A stretch of 64,000 bases of DNA. Source: Cymbomonas tetramitiformis (Eukaryota > Chlorophyta > Pyramimonadophyceae > Pyramimonadales > Pyramimonadaceae). The position numbers and the translations under genes are program-made. Under the pieces are notes generated by a model, which was not told the DNA's origin, ran no database searches, and saw nothing but the letters and a program-made list of their open reading frames with translations. The DNA lies in NCBI GenBank assembly GCA_001247695.2, contig LGRX02035483.1, positions 434,001 through 498,000 of the forward strand, in the 5' to 3' direction. Of the stretch, positions 56,290 to 64,000 are shown one piece after another (positions within the stretch are counted from its first letter, which is position 1; the number at the start of each line of letters is the position of its first letter).

Positions 56290-56628
56290 ATGGAGTTTTC
56301 CCCGCAGTATCAGCAGAAGTTAAAAAAGTACCAGTCTAATTCACCCGAAACTTATCACGCATATCGTAATAACATAGACGACACTTGTTTCTTGCTGCAT
56401 TCGCGTGTAGCTCGATTTTACCGAGCGAGTGAGATTCTCGATTGTGGCGATTTAGTGGATCGAGATAGTTATATTAGTGAAACGAAGGTTCCGGTCACAA
56501 CACGGAACGCGGATCACGTGTACTTAAAAAAAAACAGAAGGCCTACGTACGGACTATTCATTAGAAATTTGGAGGTTGTAAAGCACGCGCTACGCGGTCC
56601 GGTTCTCGTGTATAACGGACATAATTGA
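56290..56628 (+). CDS. Small hypothetical protein
   Basis: A 112-residue protein starting MEFSPQYQQKLKK; a non-ATG extension is possible to 56272. Basic, with mixed alpha/beta character (HSRVARFYRASEILDCGDLVDRDSY). No family recognised; TATATA-type elements lie about 120 bp upstream. Confidence 0.5.
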   Translation: MEFSPQYQQKLKKYQSNSPETYHAYRNNIDDTCFLLHSRVARFYRASEILDCGDLVDRDSYISETKVPVTTRNADHVYLKKNRRPTYGLFIRNLEVVKHALRGPVLVYNGHN

Positions 56629-56862
56629 ACAATTCGGAATGTACAACGTACCACCGTTGTCCCGGGCGCTCGAGTAAGCTCGAGCCATCGCTGCTACGTC
56701 CTTTTGACAGCGCAGTCATGCTTGTCGAAGCGTGCCAGCAAAAGAGGGAGTCCGGGTGGGCCTCCAGTCGTCGTGTATCTCCGCTAGGATACGCCGGCAC
56801 GCTTCATGCGAGAATCGCGTTTCGCGGATTTATTCGCGCAGATAAGGAGCCTCGCTCGCTGC

Positions 56863-58539
56863 CTACTCACGGCGAGAATCCACGAGTTCGACCAAGCTCG
56901 GAGTCTGTAGCATCTTTGGATACTCAGCCAAGGCGACTTCGAAGTTGACGTGCATGACTTGCTGATGATATTGAAGAGTGGCGTCGTTCGACAGGTCATA
57001 TATGCGCGCCGTATCCGACGTGCGCCACATTAACCACACCCGAAACGGCGTTTGTGAGTGTTGGCGGTCCAACAGCATGGGTCGTGCGGCCCGACGACTC
57101 AGTATATCAAAGAGTTCGGTTTTGACCTGTTCGTTGACGTACTTGGACATGTAAACGAATACGAACTCGCGCTTGCCTGCTTCGCTCGGTAGCTTAGAAC
57201 CGCTGTGCATCGAATCGTCGGGATGCGGACCTTGCGGAAGGTATTCGTAGAAACCGAACGTGTGATAGTCACTGCTCTGAAGGTGCTCCGCCACCTTGCT
57301 TTCCACCTTCGGTGATGGTAGTTGGCAAAAGCACATCACATGCTGATACGCGCGGGTCGAAACGCAGCGCATGTACCGGAACATGTGGATCGGAATGCCC
57401 TCGCCCATCATTCTTTCTGCCGTACGCGCGGCGACGCCACTACTGATCTTGTAACTCGTACTCACACTTTTACTCACCGCGATGAGTATACGTCGTGCTC
57501 TCTGTGGATTCAAGGGGAAACTCACGCAGGGCGGCTCTCGCGAGTCGATTCCGAAGTTCGCTAAGCGCTGGAAAACCTCGCATAGTAGTTCGCGCTTGTC
57601 CTTGTCCGTGTAAAATACTAGTCGGTGTCGATACGCAAGAATGTCGTGGACGTCCGAGTGCTTCATCATGTTTCCTATAAACGGCAAGCGCATCGCATTC
57701 GATTGCAACCATTCACGCAACTCCGTAGCCTTAGCGCGCGTCATTCTGTTCGTTTGAACATGCACAATTTTCTCCATATTCCGGACTGACGCGGGCATTA
57801 TATCATTATGTCTCTTGCCATAAGTTTGCGTGATGCATGGTCCCATCACAAAATTACGGGCGACGTCGCTCAAAAAGCCGATTCGGACATCGGCTATCAT
57901 ATCGCCGGGTGTACAGGTTTCCGACGAGTTGGCTTTGACGATCCAATGCATTCTGTAGCGTACGTCCGACAAAGCGATGGTGGGAACTTCGCAGGGTTGG
58001 TCGTACAGCATACGCACGTAGTATAAGGAAAGCGTGTACAACTGTGCACGTGCGCCTAGCACTCGTAGCAGCTCGGTCCGTCTCTGTGCCGCTAAGCGCA
58101 GACCTTCGGAGAAAGTGCATGCTCGGTCGTCGACCAAGAACCAACATTCAAAGCCAGACCACGCGTCGTCGTCGGCGCTTCTAGGTGCGACTCCCGCCGG
58201 ACTGACAGGCGGGCTGTCCTCCTCCAGAACTATAAGCTCGCCCGTCCTTTCTGCGATCTCCAACTTAGCTGCTTCCCTCTGGTCGAGGTCTTGTTCTCCA
58301 ACTATTTCAAAACCGTTTTCCAGAAGTTCCGTTTCGCTCGCCACGAGGGGCACCCTCTCGTCGATTACCATGGCAGTCGGCCTCGAATCCATCACCTCGG
58401 CCCTATTTTGGATGTTTAGGATGGCTTCATCCAACGCCTGCTCGATACTGTCGTCATCCCGGGGTCGTTTCGGTGCCATCATCTCCCCCGCGTCCAAATG
58501 CAGCGCTCGAACGCTTTCGCATGCTTGTAATACGGACAT
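56863..58539 (-). CDS. Unknown protein with acidic disordered N-terminus (558 aa)
   Basis: From ATG 58539 (MSVLQACESV); a TATAAATA box at 58581-58588 is 42 bp upstream. Residues 20-130 are acidic and disordered, with a basic patch (APKRPRDDD) that could be a nuclear localisation signal. Residues from about 130 are folded (EGLRLAAQRRTELLRVLGARAQLYTLSLYYVRML), including FVYMSKYVNEQV near the C-terminus. No domain is recognised. The length is similar to herpesvirus portal proteins, but nothing supports that further. Confidence 0.7.
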   Translation of the reverse strand: MSVLQACESVRALHLDAGEMMAPKRPRDDDSIEQALDEAILNIQNRAEVMDSRPTAMVIDERVPLVASETELLENGFEIVGEQDLDQREAAKLEIAERTGELIVLEEDSPPVSPAGVAPRSADDDAWSGFECWFLVDDRACTFSEGLRLAAQRRTELLRVLGARAQLYTLSLYYVRMLYDQPCEVPTIALSDVRYRMHWIVKANSSETCTPGDMIADVRIGFLSDVARNFVMGPCITQTYGKRHNDIMPASVRNMEKIVHVQTNRMTRAKATELREWLQSNAMRLPFIGNMMKHSDVHDILAYRHRLVFYTDKDKRELLCEVFQRLANFGIDSREPPCVSFPLNPQRARRILIAVSKSVSTSYKISSGVAARTAERMMGEGIPIHMFRYMRCVSTRAYQHVMCFCQLPSPKVESKVAEHLQSSDYHTFGFYEYLPQGPHPDDSMHSGSKLPSEAGKREFVFVYMSKYVNEQVKTELFDILSRRAARPMLLDRQHSQTPFRVWLMWRTSDTARIYDLSNDATLQYHQQVMHVNFEVALAEYPKMLQTPSLVELVDSRRE

Positions 58540-58849
58540 TCTGAAAGATTGCGCAGACACGCTCACCGTGCTTCATGTCATATTTATACCGCGCACGACC
58601 GTAGACGCACCAGCGGTCTTCCGCGAGCGGCGCAGCGGTGTCGACGGTGCAACTTTCCACACTCATCCTAGCCTCGACCCATCCACGATCCGATAACTCG
58701 AGATCCCGGACAATCCTGTGGTAACTTTTTATTTCAAACTCATTCGGAATCGTCCGTAGTATCGGTTTTACCAGCAATTCATGCGAATCGCAGGCCCAGG
58801 CGGCACACTCGGTATCCGGGCGGTTTGACGGTGCCACTTTAGCTTCCAT
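58454..58849 (-). CDS. Possible small gene overlapping the 558-aa gene's start
   Basis: A 131-residue frame from ATG 58849 that overlaps the start of the next gene and its TATA box. Part of it (AYARVALEMEAKVAPS...CAAWACDSHEL) is similar at both nucleotide and protein level to a stretch near 60430-60590 (AYARAALQMGSEMAPS...CAVWVCDSHGL). This hints at a once-coding duplicated segment rather than a firm gene. Confidence 0.3.
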   Translation of the reverse strand: MEAKVAPSNRPDTECAAWACDSHELLVKPILRTIPNEFEIKSYHRIVRDLELSDRGWVEARMSVESCTVDTAAPLAEDRWCVYGRARYKYDMKHGERVCAIFQNVRITSMRKRSSAAFGRGGDDGTETTPG

Positions 58850-59060
58850 TTCCAGTGCCACACGAGCATACGCGGTACGTCGTATTGTAGCATACGAGCG
58901 TGTTTCCAAGGGTGATCGGCGTGAAAGGGGTGGGATGTCGCTTCCACAAAATCTCCACACCCACCGAAAATCAACTTTTGAAAATTTGGCGATGTGGCGG
59001 TTGTCGCTAGGAAGCGTGGGGAATTCGTGGATGGAAGAGCATATTTCCGGGACGGTATCA

Positions 59061-59108
59061 AAAAAACGCGCGCGCGAGGCACCCCCATGCCTCGCGCGCG
59101 CGAAAAAA
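59061..59108. repeat. GC-rich hairpin, copy 7
   Basis: Perfect arms CGCGCGCGCGAGGC / GCCTCGCGCGCGCG around ACCCCCAT, A runs on both sides. Confidence 0.85.
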
Positions 59109-59497
59109 CAAAACTCAGTCTCGACCCACCCACCCAGTTTCGACAACCGACGCCAAAACTCGTACAAACCACCCCCAGAAATTGTTCCCCAAGAGTTCGT
59201 TTTTAGCGAGGGGCGAACATTCGTAGCTTTGGTTTGGCTGTGTGAGTTTTGAATTCGATATATAAAAAAGGAGATTATAATTGACTCTATAGCTTCTCTT
59301 ATGCTTATCGATACGATGAACCGGTTGTATACTTTTCAAGCCAAGACAAGACTACAAAAAGTGGCGAGTCTCCGTTTTCTGCTGCTGGAAAAACTGCAAG
59401 ACTGCGCGTCGGCTACGCGGCGGTGAGAGTTGACGAGTTGCCATTTGTCGGGACCTGTTGCACTTTGCGGCAACCTGTCCAAAGCCGTCTCCAAAAT

Positions 59498-59540
59498 TTC
59501 GCGCGCGCGAGGCATGGGGGTGTCTCGCGCGCGCGTTTTT
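59498..59540. repeat. GC-rich hairpin, copy 8
   Basis: CGCGCGCGCGAG / CTCGCGCGCGCG arms around GCATGGGGGTGT and a T run on the right, in the orientation of copy 4. Confidence 0.85.
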
Positions 59541-59633
59541 TCAGCTGGTGTCTGAAATCCTCTCATGAATTTCAAAGATTTGCAAAGAAACTTCGAAGGT
59601 ACTTGACGGAATGGTCCTTCACGAGGTCCTCTT

Positions 59634-59813
59634 TCAGAGAATGTTGAGGACGCGATTCGGTGCATAGCGAAGCCGGTATCCATTGTCCAGCCAGTCTACC
59701 GATAGCACCGTCGCGGTGAATTCCTCGTTGCTGATCGGCTCCGGGGCAAGATTAATCGGGTTATCCTCGTGATTGTCCCAATACCGGCGCGCGACGTTGT
59801 ATCGACGAGTCAT
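59634..59813 (-). CDS. Possible small protein
   Basis: A 59-residue frame from ATG 59813 (MTRRYNVARRYWDNHEDN); a TTG start at 59870 would give 78 residues. The sequence has globular-like composition (FTATVLSVDWLDNGYRLRYAP). No homologue known; coding status uncertain. Confidence 0.35.
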   Translation of the reverse strand: MTRRYNVARRYWDNHEDNPINLAPEPISNEEFTATVLSVDWLDNGYRLRYAPNRVLNIL

Positions 59814-59940
59814 AACGTCATATTTAAGATCGCAACCGTCGAACGTAGTCACTAATTTTAGCGTAAGCAAAATGGACGCGGCGAAAAAAAACGAATCGCG
59901 TAACCATCTTGTGAAGTTTTATCATTACGACTTAAGATAC

Positions 59941-60087
59941 TTATACAACAATTCCGCGGAATCCCTGTACGTTGTGTGCATTCACCAGTGCTATTCCGAA
60001 CGCGGGATCCGAACACCGCACCGTTATGTACACGCACATGACCAGGTACGCACAGAGGCACACAACAAACAACGCAAAGTCGTACAT
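59941..60087 (-). CDS. Possible membrane microprotein
   Basis: A 48-residue frame whose first 25 residues (DFALFVVCLCAYLVMCVYITV) form a transmembrane helix. A TATATATG box on the minus strand lies about 145 bp upstream. An overlapping plus-strand frame (from ATG 59871) competes with it. Either or neither may be real. Confidence 0.3.
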   Translation of the reverse strand: MYDFALFVVCLCAYLVMCVYITVRCSDPAFGIALVNAHNVQGFRGIVV

Positions 60088-60195
60088 TGCACACGACAAA
60101 AAAAAAGCGAACGCGCGGTCGCTTGTCAACTGTCACGATTTACGCGTGTCCGAGCGTGTAGTAAGTTAGATATGACCACTTACACAATTATATGA

Positions 60196-60633
60196 TAAAG
60201 GGATGTATCCACACACACACACATAAAAATACATATATACTTTGTTTGCGACCGCAATCGCATTGCTATAATACGAGAAAGTATTTCACGACCTTTTGCG
60301 TCGCGCGCAAGTCAAAATTCGAGAGAAATTGCCATAATAAAGCCACGGATGGGACCGATTATACAATGCGTAGCATCGTCGTATACTTGCTTGCAGATTA
60401 TCCACTCATTAGGACCCTTTGCAATCCATGCGAATCACAGACCCAAACGGCACAATCGCTACGTGAACCGTATGACGGTGCCATCTCACTTCCCATTTGC
60501 AGTGCCGCACGAGCATATGCACTCCGTCGATCCATCGGCGCCACATTCGTTTCCACTGTCACGCGTGTTGTAGCATACGAGAGTGCTGCCAAAAAACGTG
60601 TCGGCGGATAAGCATCCCGAAGCGGAATTCTCC
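60196..60633. other. Stretch with relics of neighbouring sequences
   Basis: 60428-60530 resembles 58786-58880. 60513-60633 is a diverged copy of the end of the adjacent Cys-rich domain (compare 60743-60890 and 61060-61200). It is therefore a mosaic of duplicated fragments rather than unique sequence. No gene is supported. Confidence 0.5.
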
Positions 60634-63600
60634 TCAGTCATACTCAATCTGTTTCATAGGGTCTTCCCATGGGGGTGGAGACGGGGGAGGAGGTGAAGAC
60701 GATGGAGGAGGTGAAGACGGTGGAGGAGGGGCGGGGCGGAATGGTACAGGTGTGCCGGTGTCACACGAGCATATGCACTCCGTCGATCCATCGGCACCAC
60801 ATTGTTTTCCACTGTCACGCGCGTTGTAGCATACGAGCGTGCTGCCAAAAAGCGTGTCGGCGGATAAGCATCCCGAAGCGGAATTCTCCTCATCGACAGT
60901 TCCCTTCCATATCCGAGACGCATCAGCTTCGGCGTAGGCCATGCATTCCTCCTTGGATAGCGTGGAGCTGTCGCTGGCATCGAGACAGAGACCATCATTT
61001 ACCAGGCGCAAGCCGCCGTTGCAAGACGGAGGAGGTGGAGCTGCAACAGGCGTGCTGGTGTCACACGAGCATATACACTCCGTCGATCCATCGGCGCCAC
61101 ATTGTATTCCACTGTCACGCGCGTTGTAGCATACGAGCGTGCTGCCAAAAAGGGTGTCGGCGGATAAGCATCCCGAAGCGGAATTCTCTTCATCGATAGT
61201 CCCCTTCCATATCCGAGACGCATCGCTATTGGCATAATCCATACATTCTTGTTCAGATAGCGTGGCGCTATCGTTGGCATCAGGACAGAAACCACCAGTG
61301 ACGAGACGCAAGTCGTCGATGCATTCGCCGAAGGCAGGTGGGATTGCAGCGCCAGTATCCGGAGGCGGGCTTGCGTCTCCAGCGCTCGGAGGCGGACTCG
61401 TGATGGCGCCAGTACCCGGAGGCGGGCTTGCATCTCCAACGCTCGGAGGCGGACTCGCGATGGTGCCAGCATCCGGAGGCGGGCTTGCATCGTGCTCGTG
61501 CTCGCAGCGACACAAACAGACCGAATTGGTGGTGCACTCCTTGGAGCTTTCGATGTGTGAGTTGAAATATACGTTGGCGATGGTCCTGTAACAGCCAGGA
61601 ACCTGATCGGCGCGATCGATGGTGGCGAACGTCAAACCCAAGTCCGCAGCGAGCGATCGGCACGCAGTGGAATCAGGCTCCGGATAGATGGAGCTCGAAG
61701 CGCACGTCCCGCTGGTTACCTCCACATGAGTGCCGACGTCACAACTGTCGGCGACCCGAGGAGACGCGTGCGGCGGAGGCGAAACATCGTGCTCGCAGCG
61801 ACACAAACAGACCGAATTGGTGGTGCACTCCTTGGAGCTTTCGATGTGTGAGTTGAAATATACGTTGGCGATGGTCCTGTAACAGCCAGGAACCTGATCG
61901 GCGCGATCGATGGTGGCGAACGTCAAACCCAAGTCCGCAGCGAGCGATCGGCACGCAGTGGAATCAGGCTCCGGATAGATGGAGCTCGAAGCGCACGTCC
62001 CGCTGGTTACCTCCACATGAGTGCCGACGTCACAACTGTCGGCGACCCGAGGAGACGCGTGCGGCGGAGGCGAAACATCGTGCTCGCAGCGACACAAACA
62101 GACCGAATTGGTGGTGCACTCCTTGGAGCTTTCGATGTGTGAGTTGAAATATACGTTGGCGATGGTCCTGTAACAGCCAGGAACCTGATCGGCGCGATCG
62201 ATGGTGGCGAACGTCAAACCCAAGTCCGCAGCGAGCGATCGGCACGCAGTGGAATCAGGCTCCGGATAGATGGAGCTCGAAGCGCACGTCCCGCTGGTTA
62301 CCTCCACATGAGTGCCGACGTCACAACTGTCGGCGACCCGAGGAGACGCGTGCGGCGGAGGCGAAACATCGTGCTCGCAGCGACACAAACAGACCGAATT
62401 GGTGGTGCACTCCTTGGAGCTTTCGATGTGTGAGTTGAAATATACGTTGGCGATGGTCCTGTAACAGCCAGGAACCTGATCGGCGCGATCGATGGTGGCG
62501 AACGTCAAACCCAAGTCCGCAGCGAGCGATCGGCACGCAGTGGAATCAGGCTCCGGATAGATGGAGCTCGAAGCGCACGTCCCGCTGGTCACCTCCACAT
62601 GAGTGCCGACGTCACAACTGTCGGCGATCCGATGAGACGTGTGCGGCGGAGGCGAGAAAGGGGATGGTGGTGGAGGTGGAGATGAAGGCGAAGGAGGTGA
62701 AGACGGAGGAGGTGAAGACGGAGGCGGTGGAGGCGAGGCGTTCAGTACCGTGAGAGATTCGGTAATATCGTAAGTATTACCGTCAGAATATTCAATGGTT
62801 CCGGTGGCGGCATAGGTCCCCGGTGAAAACCCACACACGGTAGCTGTGCTCTGTTGGGTATCTCCGTCGGTGATAAACTCTACAGTAGTATCTGAGAATC
62901 CACTGGCACTCATGGTAAGCCGCACAGCCTCACCTGGGTTCTTAAAGACGAAGCAAGTCGTGTCCACGCTGCCACTCGATACGATGTCAAAGTCAAATCC
63001 CAGATCAATCACGAGTGGAGGTGGTGGACTTGGAGGAGGCGGAGGAGACGGTGGTGGAGGCGGAGACGGTGGAGGTGGAGATGGAGGCGGAGGAGACCTG
63101 TGGGTGGAGGTGGAGACGGTGGAGGTGGAGATGGAGGCGGAGGAGGTGAAGGAGGGGGGGGAGGTGGAGGCGAGGCGTTCAGTACCGTGAGGGACTCGGT
63201 GATATGGTAAGTATTACCGTCATAGTATGTGATGGTCCCGGTGGTGTTATAGGTCCCCGGTGAAAACCCACACACGGTAGCTGTGCTCTGTTGGGTATCA
63301 CCGTCGGTGATAAACTCTACAGTGGTATCTGAGAATCCACTGGCACTCATGGTGAGCCGCACAGCCTCGCCTGGGTTCTTAAAGACGAAGCAAGTCGTGT
63401 TCATGCTGCCACTCGATACGATATTAAAGTCAAATCCCAGATCAATCACGAGTGGAGGTGGTGGACTTGGAGGAGGCGGAGGAGACGGTGGTGGAGGCGA
63501 AGACGGTGGAGGTGGAGATGGAGGCGGAGGAGACTGTGGTGGAGGCGGAGACGGTGGAGGTGGAGATGGAGGCGGAGGAGGTGAAGGAGGGGGTGGAGGT

Positions 63601-64000
63601 GGAGGCGAGGCGTTCAGTACCGTGAGGGACTCGGTGACATGGTAAGTATTACCGTCAGAGTATGTGATGGTCCCGGTGGTGTTATAGGTCCCCGGTGAAA
63701 ACCCACACACGGTAGCTGTGCTCTGTTGGGTATCACCGTCGGTGATAAACTCTACAGTAGTATCTGAGAATCCACTGGCACTCATGGTGAGCCGCACAGC
63801 CTCACCTGGGTTCTTAAAGACGAAGCAAGTCGTGTTCATGCTACCACTCGATACGATATCAAAGTCAAGTCCCAGATCAATCACGAGTGGAGGTGGTGGA
63901 CTTGGAGGAGGCGGAGGAGACGGTGGTGGACTTGGAGGAGGCGGAGACGGTGGAGGTGGAGATGGAGGCGGAGGAGGCGGTGGTGGAGGCGGAGACGGTG
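60634..64000 (-). CDS. Long Ser-Pro-rich modular surface protein (partial; one frameshift)
   Basis: The gene runs off the right edge, so its N-terminus is missing. Three modules of about 90 residues beginning IDLGFDFDIVSSG (at about 63884, 63449 and 63012) alternate with (Ser-Pro2-5)n linkers. They are followed by four nearly identical 97-residue Cys-rich modules (291-bp period; SCDVGTHVEVTSGTC ... CLCRCEHD), a short SPPP-rich spacer, then two copies of another Cys-rich module (CLDASDSSTLSKEEC ... CICSCD) and a final SPPP tail ending MKQIEYD. Ser-Pro4 linkers with Cys-rich modules are typical of extracellular-matrix glycoproteins (pherophorin type) of algae. It may be a virion surface or host-wall-binding protein, or a flanking host gene. 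In the linker at 63096-63111 the frame shifts by two extra bases relative to the sister linker, so the ORF is broken there unless this is a sequencing error. Confidence 0.7.
61490..62650 (-). repeat. Four near-identical 291-bp tandem repeats
   Basis: Units with a 291-bp period (anchor points at 61739, 62030 and 62321) are almost identical; the fourth, rightmost unit differs by a handful of bases near its end. They code for the 97-residue Cys-rich modules of the Ser-Pro-rich protein. Such low divergence implies very recent amplification or gene conversion. Confidence 0.85.

Larger units (their letters stand above)
58850..59633. repeat. Gene-free stretch with hairpins 7 and 8 and repeat fragments
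   Basis: 58915-58985 is a dispersed-repeat end (GTGAAAGGGGTGGGATGTCGCTTCCAC..CACCCACCGAAAATCAACTTTTG). Hairpin 7 is at 59061-59108, its right flank matching that of hairpin 6. 59170-59260 is another repeat fragment (GAGTTCGTTTTTAGCGAGGGGCG, TTTGGTTTGGCTGTGTGAGTTTTG). Hairpin 8 is at 59498-59540. No gene is supported. Confidence 0.6.

Noticed and set aside
56863..58539. Herpes-like portal protein
   Set aside because: Size fits, but no portal feature could be seen; kept as unknown.

Overview
The window reads as part of a large double-stranded DNA virus of the herpesvirus lineage (Duplodnaviria), most likely from a unicellular eukaryote. The anchor is a complete terminase large subunit (ATPase plus nuclease) split into three exons at 17043-22916. 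Its introns carry other genes, as in the UL15 arrangement of herpesviruses. A mirusvirus-like or invertebrate-herpesvirus-like origin are the two options I would test first; I cannot choose between them by eye, nor decide whether this is free viral DNA or a copy integrated in a host chromosome. GT-AG introns, eukaryotic TATA boxes and eukaryotic-type domains (RING, F-box, MYND, ankyrin, RCC1, Hint, Ser-Pro-rich wall-type repeats) show that it is expressed in a eukaryotic nucleus. The closest flavour of the Ser-Pro4 protein at the right end is algal or protist.

Layout. 1-8.2 kb: small membrane proteins, a six-helix membrane protein resembling AIG1/FAR-17a hydrolases, a 1055-residue protein of unknown role and a stand-alone Hint-fold protein. 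8.9-16.8 kb: a second very large unknown protein (1102 residues), a Cys/His-rich protein, an SGNH hydrolase and an unknown small protein. 17.0-22.9 kb: terminase exons, with four antisense genes and one sense microgene inside the introns; one of the nested genes is a PD-(D/E)XK nuclease. 23.6-29.7 kb: four unrecognised, probably virion or regulatory, proteins. 29.9-33.1 kb: three minisatellites and a multi-exon DNA methyltransferase. 33.3-56 kb: an accessory region rich in ubiquitin-system and repeat proteins. It holds a RING protein carrying seven RNA polymerase II CTD-like heptads, F-box proteins, a tandemly duplicated F-box/34-residue-repeat gene, an RCC1-like membrane protein, a glycosyltransferase, an ankyrin-MYND protein and a spliced DEDD exonuclease. 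52.3-53.6 kb is a CpG-poor, gene-free stretch unlike its surroundings. 56-64 kb: a 558-residue unknown protein, small ORFs and a very long Ser-Pro-rich secreted-type protein that runs off the right edge.

Two repeat families mark the accessory part. One is a GC-rich perfect hairpin flanked by A and T runs (eight copies, all between 32.4 and 59.5 kb). The other is a dispersed element of about 150-190 bp (at least a dozen copies or fragments between 8.5 and 59 kb). Genes are tightly packed, often divergent, and many start 40-100 bp downstream of a TATATATA, TATAAATA or TATAAAAG box. I used these boxes to choose ATG starts.

No rRNA, tRNA, CRISPR array, DNA polymerase, integrase or transposase was recognised. 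Function calls rest on motifs read by eye; no database search was possible.
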